The notes beneath the pieces were generated by a model. That model was not told the origin of the DNA. It saw only the letters and a program-made list of their open reading frames with translations, and did not search any database. DNA of 6,518 nt from Syntrophus sp. (in: bacteria) (GTDB lineage Bacteria; Desulfobacterota; Syntrophia; Syntrophales; UBA5619): assembly GCA_013824905.1 (NCBI GenBank), contig PNOO01000139.1, forward strand, positions 1-6,518, given 5' to 3'. Both the position numbers and the translations under genes were made by a program. Below, one piece after another: positions 1-5,272 of the stretch (within the stretch, counting starts at the first letter, position 1; each line of letters begins with the position of its first letter).

Positions 1-2
1 GC

Positions 3-743
3 ACCCAGTTCTCCCATCGGGTCTTTTTTTCCGACAGCCAGGCTGCCGAAGGGGGTAGAGCCGCGGTGACAGCGGGGACGACGCTGATCGCGCCTCCGGT
101 CAAAGGCGACCGGTGGTGGGCCGCAAACGGAACGTCCAACTTCGACCGCCATCATCGGAGCGCGATCATGGAATTTTTCTACAAACCCACGATCGCCCAG
201 CGCTTTGCAACGGACTGGCTGCAGTTCGGTCCCGACGGACGCCTGAGAACGGGGGACGGCACGCGCTGCACCGATTTCTACTGCTACGGGGCGGACCTCC
301 TCGCGGTGGCAGACGGAACCGTGATCGAAGCCCGGGACGGGATTCCCGAGGGTGTACCCCCCAATAACTATGCCCCGAACACGCTCCAGAACGTCTTCGG
401 AAACAGCGTCATCCTCGATATCGGTGGCGGCCGGTACGCCGCCTATGCGCACATCATTCCGGGGAGCGTAACGGTAAAAATCGGCGATCACGTGACCCAG
501 GGACAAGTCCTCGGAAAGCTGGGAAACAGCGGCAATTCAACGGCGCCCCATCTGCATTTCCACCTCTGCAACGGCCGTGACGGGCTCGCTTCGGAGGGCC
601 TGCCGTTCTCGTTCGCCTCGTATGATCTGCTGGGCTCCATGCCGTTCGAGGAAGTGGAGAGCAAGCCTTGGACACCGTCGGGTCCGCCGCAAAAGCGCGC
701 GGCGGAGATGCCCATGCTTGACCAGGTCGTAACGCTGTATTGA
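3..743 (+). CDS. M23-family zinc metallopeptidase, 5' end outside the window
   Basis: Probable cell-wall or envelope endopeptidase of the M23 (LytM/peptidase_M23) family, which cleaves peptide cross-links in peptidoglycan or related peptides. The C-terminal half shows the hallmark order: GADLLAVADGTV (nt 291-326), GNSVILDIGGGRYAAYAHI with the core beta strands, VKIGDHVTQGQVLGKLGNSGNSTAPHLHFHL with the HxH zinc/catalytic pair (His codons at 549 and 555). The classical HxxxD is not seen; the Asp of AQRFATDW (codon 213) sits where its Asp is expected, as in the subfamily with an HR motif further upstream (HHRSA). The frame is open to the window edge and the residues before the GTG at 66 (THRVFF-like strand, then PPVKGDRWWAANG) look like family sequence, so I treat the gene as truncated by the window rather than starting at 66. 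A signal peptide, if present, lies outside. It ends at TGA 741-743. Confidence 0.85.
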   Translation, partial: TQFSHRVFFSDSQAAEGGRAAVTAGTTLIAPPVKGDRWWAANGTSNFDRHHRSAIMEFFYKPTIAQRFATDWLQFGPDGRLRTGDGTRCTDFYCYGADLLAVADGTVIEARDGIPEGVPPNNYAPNTLQNVFGNSVILDIGGGRYAAYAHIIPGSVTVKIGDHVTQGQVLGKLGNSGNSTAPHLHFHLCNGRDGLASEGLPFSFASYDLLGSMPFEEVESKPWTPSGPPQKRAAEMPMLDQVVTLY

Positions 744-960
744 TAAGAGATCGTCTCCGGCACTAAGATCGGAATTGGAAGCCGGGGGCAAGGCCTACGA
801 CAGCCGGTCGGACTGGAGCTGCTGGGAAGACTGATCGGCGTAACCCCAAATACATTATTTCTCTTGATATCCCATAAATTTTTCAGACGGCGGTCACTCT
901 TGATGCTTGATATCGTCGTTAAGCAGTTGTACGGATGAAATGTACAGAAAGGAGGATGCC
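744..960. promoter_or_regulatory. Intergenic control region upstream of the antitoxin-toxin pair
   Basis: About 217 bp without a convincing gene. The first part (to about 840) is GC-rich like the flanking genes; from about 841 to 935 base composition drops, as expected for a promoter region. The 9-mer CTTGATATC occurs twice in direct orientation (863-871 and 906-914), 43 bp apart, close to four helical turns. TTGATA within it resembles a -35 box, but no good -10 lies at 16-18 bp in either case, so I do not name a promoter. The region ends in a strong Shine-Dalgarno sequence, AAAGGAGG (948-955), five bases before the ATG at 961. No terminator for the upstream peptidase gene is evident. Confidence 0.5.
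928..946. promoter_or_regulatory. Putative antitoxin operator (paired TGTACA-type hexamers)
   Basis: TGTACG at 928-933 and TGTACA at 941-946 are 13 bp apart and also form an inverted repeat (TGTAC, nine-base spacer, GTACA). TGTACA is the core recognised by YefM in the E. coli yefM-yoeB operator, and the gene directly downstream encodes a Phd/YefM-family protein. The site lies immediately upstream of the Shine-Dalgarno sequence, a typical place for autoregulation of a type II toxin-antitoxin operon. That this antitoxin binds here is inferred. Confidence 0.45.
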
Positions 961-1191
961 ATGAAAGAAGTCAACGTTACGGAGCTTCGGAACAACCTGC
1001 CCGCCTATCTCGGCATGGTCAAGGCCGGCGAAGAGCTGCTCCTGACCTCGCGAGGAAAGAAGATAGCGCGTCTGACGCCCATTGCCAATGGACGTTCAGA
1101 CGCGAGGGAACAGCTTGCCCTGTTAAGGGGAAAGTGCAGGATCGGCAACGTTGTGTCCCCCCTGAATGAAAAATGGGAGGCGGCGTCTTGA
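961..1191 (+). CDS. Phd/YefM-family antitoxin (VapB-like partner of PIN toxin)
   Basis: A 76-residue antitoxin of the prevent-host-death family. Residues 1-41 give the N-terminal DNA-binding/dimerisation fold with the usual pattern MKxVNVTELRNNLPAYLxxVKAGEELLLTxRGKKIARLTP. The C-terminal part (LLRGKCRIGNVVSPLNEKWEA) is the tail that typically wraps around and blocks the PIN-domain toxin. The ATG at 961 is chosen over an upstream in-frame ATG at 907 because AAAGGAGG at 948-955 is ideally spaced and because the extension would read through the putative operator and is not family-like. The gene overlaps the toxin gene: its TGA (1189-1191) shares bases with the toxin's TTG start. The complex is expected to repress its own operon, probably through the TGTACA sites just upstream. 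Family assignment is firm; the cognate pairing rests on the overlap. Confidence 0.9.
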   Translation: MKEVNVTELRNNLPAYLGMVKAGEELLLTSRGKKIARLTPIANGRSDAREQLALLRGKCRIGNVVSPLNEKWEAAS

Positions 1192-1583
1192 TTCTTCTCG
1201 ATACCTGCGCCCTCGTTTTTGTTGCCCTGGCGCCGGAGCGTCTCAGCGCTGAGGCGCTCCACGCCATTGAAGAAGGCGAAGAGAATGGCTCCCTGGCCTG
1301 CTGCGACTTCTCTCTGTGGGAGATCGCCATGCTGATCGCCAGGGGGCAACTGGATCCAGGCACGGATACTCTTTCTTTCCTGAAGCTTGTTTTAGCGTCC
1401 CGGGTGATCCGGCCGCTGCCCATTACGCCGGAGATAGCTAAGATTTCGGCCAACGACGCCCTCTTTGCGCATCATGATCCGGCGGACCGCATCATTGCGG
1501 CCACCGCCCTTCATTACGGTGGGCCGCTCGTGACCTGTGATCAGGCATTGCAGGCGGTGAAAGGCCTGAAGATCATCTGGTAG
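1188..1583 (+). CDS. PIN-domain toxin, VapC family ribonuclease
   Basis: A predicted Mg2+-dependent endoribonuclease; VapC toxins cut tRNA or rRNA when freed from their antitoxin. The product is about 131 residues, normal for the family. The PIN acidic residues are all present: Asp in ILLDTCAL, Glu in LWEIAML, Asp in HDPADRIIAATAL, and Asp in TCDQALQ. The start is debatable: an in-frame ATG at 1173 has no ribosome site, whereas TTG at 1188 follows GGGAGG (1175-1180) by seven bases, overlaps the antitoxin stop as TTGA, and yields an MILLDTCAL N-terminus, the usual beginning of this family. I therefore prefer 1188. Translation is likely coupled to the antitoxin. It looks intact and active. Confidence 0.9.
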   Translation: MILLDTCALVFVALAPERLSAEALHAIEEGEENGSLACCDFSLWEIAMLIARGQLDPGTDTLSFLKLVLASRVIRPLPITPEIAKISANDALFAHHDPADRIIAATALHYGGPLVTCDQALQAVKGLKIIW

Positions 1584-1596
1584 CCAATAAAACCCC

Positions 1597-4119
1597 ATGA
1601 TCCCTAATGACGTCACCGCCTTGCCCCTTTATCCCTATCTCGATGAGATCGCCGGGACGCTGGCGTCGCGTAATCTGCTCATGCTTCATGCCGAGCCGGG
1701 CGCCGGCAAAACGACGCTCGTCCCCTGGCGCCTCCTCGCACACAAGGCTTTTGCAGGAACGAAGTTCCTCCTGCTCCAACCCCGCCGGATAGCTGCCCGG
1801 GCCGCTGCCGAAAGGATTGCGACCCTGCTTGAGGAGAGGCTGGGCCAAACGGTGGGGCTTCGGACCAGGATGGAGACGATCGTGAGCCCGCAAACGCGGC
1901 TCGAGGTCGTTACCGAAGGGGTGCTTACCCGGATCATCCAGAATGATCCCTCCCTTTCAGGATACGGGCTCGTGATCTTCGATGAATTCCACGAGCGGAA
2001 CCTCCAGGGCGACGTCGCTCTGGCCTTCACCTGGGAGTGCCGGGAGGTGTTTCGCCGCGACCTGAGAATCCTGTTCATGTCCGCGACACCCCCCACGGCC
2101 GAGCTCGTGGGTGCGGTTGGCGATCTCCCCGCCATCTCCGTTCCCGGACGCTCATGGCCCGTTCGCCTGTTCGATCGGCCGCCGCTGAAGGGCGAGACGC
2201 CCTGGAGCGGTGCGGCGCGATTGGCTCTCGAGGCACGGGAGATGCTCGATGCGGAAGGAGGCGGAGATGTGCTCGTTTTCCTCCCCGGCTTCCGTGAGAT
2301 CCGGCAGGCACAGGATGAACTCGTGCGGATGCGGCCGCATCTCGGCCCGGACATCGCCATTCTTCATGGCCGGCTTCCCCCGGAAGAGCAGCGCGGGTTG
2401 CTCGCAGCCTCACCGGGAGAGTCGCACCGGATCATCCTCGCGACAAACGTCGCCGAGACGAGCCTCACGATCCCGGGGGTGCGGGCGGTAGTGGATTCCG
2501 GCCTCGAGCGGTGTGTGCGTTTTCACCCCCGCACGGGCATGGACCACTGGGAGACAGTGGAGATTTCCGCGGCATCGGCCGTACAGCGCCAGGGGAGGGC
2601 CGGACGTCTGGGGCCCGGCATTTGCCTGCGCTGGTATCGCTCTCAGGATCCGCGGAAAAGCTTTTCGCTCCCGGAAATCATGGAGGCAGACCTGGCGCCG
2701 CTTGTGCTGGAGACGGCCCTCTGGGGTGCGGCAACGCCTTTAGACCTCACGTGGATCACGCCACCTCCCTCCGGAGCCCTGAAACAGGCTACGGCGCTCC
2801 TTGAAGAGCTTGACCTGATCGACAGCCAAGGGCGCATCACCGCCTCAGGGCAGCAGGCGGCGGCGATGGGCCTTCATCCACGCCTCGGCCGCATGGTCAT
2901 GAAGGCCAAAGAAAGAGGATGGCTCGCCACAGCCGCCGTAACCGCCGCTATTCTGGAAGAGGGCGACCCGCTGAGGGGGGACGATCCCGATTTTCGCGAC
3001 CGGCTCTCCGCTTGGGCCGCCTGGGCAGGCGGAGCGCGGAATGATCTGCGCCAGGATGCCGGGCGGCGTATTGCCCGAGAAGCAGAGCGGATCATGCGGA
3101 TAGCCGGCTCCGGAGAGCAGACTGTCCGCGGCGCGGACGTCGATCCATCGCTTGCCGGGAGACTGCTGATTCTCGCCTATCCCGACCGCGCCGCCCAGCG
3201 TGTGGGAGACGGCGGCCTGGCCAAGTCTGCGCGCCTGGTGCTCGCCACGGGCCGTGGCGCCTGGATAAAAGGGGCGCTCGGGCAGGAGGAATTCCTGGTC
3301 GCTGCGGACCTGGACGGCGGTGAGACCGAGGCCCGTGTCTTTCTCGCTGCCCCGGTTTCCCGCAGCGACGTTGAAAGCGGCCTGGCGGGGCCTGTAGCGA
3401 CGTCCCTCCATTTTTCCTGGGAGGGCTGGACTCCCAGGACGCGCAAAGAGATGCGTGTCGGCCGGCTGCTCCTCGAAGAGAAACGGGGCGTCGCCCCATC
3501 GCCGGATGATATCCGCCAGGCAGTTCGCGAGCGACTTGCCCGGGAAGGCCTGGAGGCCCTCCCCTGGAACGATGCGGCACGGCGCTTCCGCGCCCGCTGC
3601 CTGTTCGTGGACAGGTGCGGCCGTCATGAACGGTGGCCCGATTTTTCTTCCGGCGCGCTCATGGACGATATTGACTGCTGGCTTCTCCCCTTCGGCAACT
3701 GGGAGGGTGGAGCAGTGTTTACGGGCGAATCCCTCCTCCAGGGCCTCAGAGGCCGTTTGGGGTGGGAAAACCGGCGCATCCTCGATGAGGTTGCTCCCGA
3801 GACCTGGCTCCTTCCCTCGGGAACGAGGAAACGGCTTGACTACGAAGCCGGGGATGTCCCTGTTATCGCCGCCCGGCTCCAGGAATTCTTCGGCTGCCGG
3901 GAAACACCTGCCCTTTGCGGCCAGCCGTTCATGCTCCATCTGCTCAGCCCGGCCGGTCGTCCGGTACAGATCACCAAGGACCTCGACGGATTCTGGGAGC
4001 ACTCGTATCCTGCCGTGAAGAAGGAACTCATGGGCCGTTACCCGCGCCATTACTGGCCCGACGATCCCCGGGCAGCAAAGCCGACCGCGCAAGCCAAGAA
4101 AAAAAAGAACGTTTTTTGA
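1597..4119 (+). CDS. hrpB: ATP-dependent RNA helicase HrpB
   Basis: An 840-residue DEAH/RHA-type superfamily 2 helicase, the usual full length for HrpB; it is thought to act on RNA in the cytoplasm, with no settled physiological substrate. Visible motifs: Walker A AEPGAGKTT (residues 32-40), motif Ia QPRRIAARAAAERI (61-74), Walker B DEFH (129-132, the normal HrpB variant of DEAH), motif III SAT (162-164), the helicase C-domain with TNVAETSLTIPGV, and motif VI QRQGRAGR (330-337). A helicase-associated domain follows, and the HrpB-specific C-terminal region ends in GRYPRHYWPDDPRAAKPT and a lysine-rich tail. The ATG at 1597 lies 13 bp after the vapC stop with no clear Shine-Dalgarno sequence, so the gene is probably translated by coupling or from a weak site and may share the vapBC transcript. 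No terminator separates them, and none is obvious downstream. All motifs are intact. Confidence 0.96.
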   Translation: MIPNDVTALPLYPYLDEIAGTLASRNLLMLHAEPGAGKTTLVPWRLLAHKAFAGTKFLLLQPRRIAARAAAERIATLLEERLGQTVGLRTRMETIVSPQTRLEVVTEGVLTRIIQNDPSLSGYGLVIFDEFHERNLQGDVALAFTWECREVFRRDLRILFMSATPPTAELVGAVGDLPAISVPGRSWPVRLFDRPPLKGETPWSGAARLALEAREMLDAEGGGDVLVFLPGFREIRQAQDELVRMRPHLGPDIAILHGRLPPEEQRGLLAASPGESHRIILATNVAETSLTIPGVRAVVDSGLERCVRFHPRTGMDHWETVEISAASAVQRQGRAGRLGPGICLRWYRSQDPRKSFSLPEIMEADLAPLVLETALWGAATPLDLTWITPPPSGALKQATALLEELDLIDSQGRITASGQQAAAMGLHPRLGRMVMKAKERGWLATAAVTAAILEEGDPLRGDDPDFRDRLSAWAAWAGGARNDLRQDAGRRIAREAERIMRIAGSGEQTVRGADVDPSLAGRLLILAYPDRAAQRVGDGGLAKSARLVLATGRGAWIKGALGQEEFLVAADLDGGETEARVFLAAPVSRSDVESGLAGPVATSLHFSWEGWTPRTRKEMRVGRLLLEEKRGVAPSPDDIRQAVRERLAREGLEALPWNDAARRFRARCLFVDRCGRHERWPDFSSGALMDDIDCWLLPFGNWEGGAVFTGESLLQGLRGRLGWENRRILDEVAPETWLLPSGTRKRLDYEAGDVPVIAARLQEFFGCRETPALCGQPFMLHLLSPAGRPVQITKDLDGFWEHSYPAVKKELMGRYPRHYWPDDPRAAKPTAQAKKKKNVF

Positions 4120-4177
4120 TTTTCCCGCATTGCCCTGAGAAACGGTAGCGCGGCCTGACCTGGCCTCAAAATTGTCC

Positions 4178-4207
4178 TTGATATTTGCGCTCAATATGGC
4201 TATACAT
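4178..4207 (+). promoter_or_regulatory. Sigma-70-type promoter for mazEF
   Basis: TTGATA (4178-4183), a 17-bp spacer, then TATACA (4201-4206) match the -35/-10 consensus well and lie about 25 bp upstream of the mazE start. It provides mazEF with its own promoter, independent of hrpB. No experimental start site is known. Confidence 0.65.
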
Positions 4208-4218
4208 CGGCTATACAT
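4198..4218. repeat. Tandem 10-bp repeat overlapping the mazEF -10, putative operator
   Basis: GGCTATACAT occurs at 4198-4207 and again at 4209-4218, so the period is 11 bp, about one helical turn. The first copy contains the -10 box, and the second lies at the expected transcription start, just before the ribosome site AGGGAGG (4219-4225). Repeats in such a position are typical sites for antitoxin autorepression. Binding by MazE/MazF is inferred. Confidence 0.5.
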
Positions 4219-4231
4219 AGGGAGGTTTGCG

Positions 4232-4480
4232 ATGCTTGCAAAAATTCAAAAATGGGGGAACAGCCAGGGGCTTCGTATTGCTAAGAACCTGCTCGCAGAT
4301 GTACGGCTTGCCGTCGGCGATGAGGTCGATATTAGTGTAAGAGAAGGCATTATGATCGTCGCGCCGGCTAAAAGAATACGCGGCCGACATAGTATCGAGG
4401 ATCTTGTGGCAAAGATTCCTGAGGACTACCAGCCGAGTGAGGTTGACTGGGGCAAGCCCGCCGGAAAGGAGGTCTGGTAG
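4232..4480 (+). CDS. mazE: MazE-family antitoxin (SpoVT/AbrB fold)
   Basis: An 82-residue antitoxin that neutralises the MazF endoribonuclease and represses its own promoter. The N-terminus MLAKIQKWGNSQGLRIAKNLL is the swapped-hairpin AbrB-type DNA-binding domain with the signature WGNSxxxRI. VGDEVDISVREGIMIVAPAK follows, and the C-terminus ends in VDWGKPAGKEVW, very close to the toxin-binding tail of E. coli MazE (DWGEPKDKEVW). The start at 4232 is chosen because AGGGAGG (4219-4225) is six bases upstream; a longer frame from 4172 would translate the promoter and the repeat. The stop TAG (4478-4480) directly abuts the mazF ATG. The gene appears intact. Confidence 0.93.
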   Translation: MLAKIQKWGNSQGLRIAKNLLADVRLAVGDEVDISVREGIMIVAPAKRIRGRHSIEDLVAKIPEDYQPSEVDWGKPAGKEVW

Positions 4481-4816
4481 ATGGTGGACTATACCCCCAA
4501 GCAAGGGGATATTATTGCGATCACATTTGATCCGCAATCCGGTCATGAACAAAAAGGTCGGCGCTCTGCTTATGTCGTCAGCAAAGACCTGTTCAACCGA
4601 AGCACAGGTTTGGCCATTGTATGCCCGATCACAAACACAGGCAGCGGTTTTCCATTTCATATACCTATTCCAAAAGACCTCAAACTAACGGGTTTCATCA
4701 TGGTTGAGCAGGTTAAATCGGTCGATTTCCATGCTCGTCGCGCTAAACGCATTGAACACGGAAATGATGAGTTGCTGACAGAGGTGCTTTCAATATTGGA
4801 TGCATGCATCTATTGA
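4481..4816 (+). CDS. mazF: MazF-family endoribonuclease toxin
   Basis: A 111-residue toxin of the MazF/PemK/ChpB group, expected to cut single-stranded mRNA at a short sequence and stop growth when not bound by MazE. The typical order is visible: PKQGDIIAITFDPQSGHEQKGRR near the N-terminus (the loop holding the catalytic Arg), then the strand AYVVSKDLFN, CPITNTGSGFPFHIPIP carrying the conserved Thr region, and MVEQVKSVDFHARRAKRI, the usual DQVKSIDWxxR-like segment, with a C-terminal helix. The ATG lies directly after the mazE stop, and AAAGGAGGT (4465-4473) inside mazE is a strong, well-spaced ribosome site, so translation is efficient and coupled. One unusual point: the commonly conserved GRRPA is GRRSA here. 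The cleavage specificity cannot be read from sequence. Confidence 0.93.
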   Translation: MVDYTPKQGDIIAITFDPQSGHEQKGRRSAYVVSKDLFNRSTGLAIVCPITNTGSGFPFHIPIPKDLKLTGFIMVEQVKSVDFHARRAKRIEHGNDELLTEVLSILDACIY

Positions 4817-4889
4817 CCGGCCAATCCCAATGGTTCTATGAAAAACGACGGGCAGCATGAAAGGTTTGGTGTCCACTATTGACGACCGA
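4817..4889. other. Short spacer between mazF and the rhuM remnant
   Basis: About 70 bp between the convergent mazF and rhuM-like frames. I see no hairpin followed by a T-run that could serve as a terminator, and no gene. On the minus strand the rhuM-like frame reads on into this stretch (a tail unlike the family, ending at TAG 4836-4838). The site therefore marks where the family sequence has been lost. Confidence 0.4.
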
Positions 4890-5272
4890 CCTCACCGTGG
4901 CCCACCGGCGAAACTGTGTGCCCCGGCTTGATTTGACGCGGTAGCCGACAGCGATAATAGCGGGAAGGCTGTAAAACCTTCGGGCACGGGAGACCGTGCG
5001 GGCGCCTTCCTGTTGAACTTGTAAGTATTCCTTACAGGTTGCCGGTCTTCCAACTCCCCTTCCGTATAAATGGCTTTCAGGTGCAGCGTGATGTTTTGTG
5101 GGGTCGTTTGATAAAGCTCTGCCATGGCGGCCTGGGTCATCCAAACCGTGTCATCCTGAAGGCGCACGTCAATGCGTGTCTGACCGTCTTCGGTCTGGTA
5201 GAGCAGAAATTCACTCTTAACGGGCAGGGTCAGGTTGTCGGTGTTTACCCTCTGGAACCGCCGCCAGTGCAA
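4890..5272 (-). pseudogene. RhuM-family (virulence RhuM-like) gene remnant, frameshifted and 3'-truncated
   Basis: The minus strand encodes a clear RhuM-like N-terminus (SEFLLYQTEDGQTRIDVRLQ, then DDTVWMTQAAMAELYQTT and NITLHLKAIYTEGELE) from about 5225 down to 5048. The continuation, ATCKEYLQVQQEGARTVSRA, then YSLPAIIAVGYRVKSSRGTQFRRWAT, is in another frame, from about 5045 to 4896. One missing base near 5045-5046 would rejoin the two halves as a continuous family-like sequence. After RRWAT (about 4890) the family pattern stops, so the large C-terminal part, about two thirds of a typical RhuM protein, is missing. No good start codon or ribosome site precedes the homology; a TTG at 5272 is in frame, but its first 18 codons are not family-like. 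RhuM proteins are common on pathogenicity and defence islands; their function is poorly defined, with an N-terminal domain thought to bind DNA. The frameshift alone could be a sequencing error, but the truncation argues for a pseudogene. Confidence 0.8.

Noticed and set aside
24..30. T-run at the left edge as part of a terminator
   Set aside because: No GC-rich hairpin precedes it, and it codes for Phe-Phe in the open peptidase frame.
751..834. Short plus-strand frame reading SELEAGGKAYDSRSDWSCWED before TGA
   Set aside because: It has a protein-like composition, but no start codon or ribosome site and no recognised family. It may be a gene remnant, but this cannot be supported.
4098..4125. 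A-run and T-run at the end of hrpB as a terminator
   Set aside because: The arms are almost pure A/T with only a weak centre; there is no GC-rich stem.
2845..4218. Long open frame (457 codons) on the minus strand opposite hrpB
   Set aside because: It is wholly antisense to a clearly conserved helicase, its product resembles no family, and long antisense frames are expected in GC-rich DNA.
4868..4888. GGTGTCCAC-like sequence reminiscent of some IS3-family ends
   Set aside because: Only a short match from memory, with no partner end, no transposase and no target duplication.
4984..4999. Perfect hairpin GCACGG-GAGA-CCGTGC
   Set aside because: It lies inside conserved RhuM coding sequence (RTVSRAR) and has no T-run, so it is not a terminator.
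5040..5050. Programmed frameshift in rhuM
   Set aside because: No slippery heptamer is present at the frame change, and the downstream part is itself truncated; simple decay is more likely.
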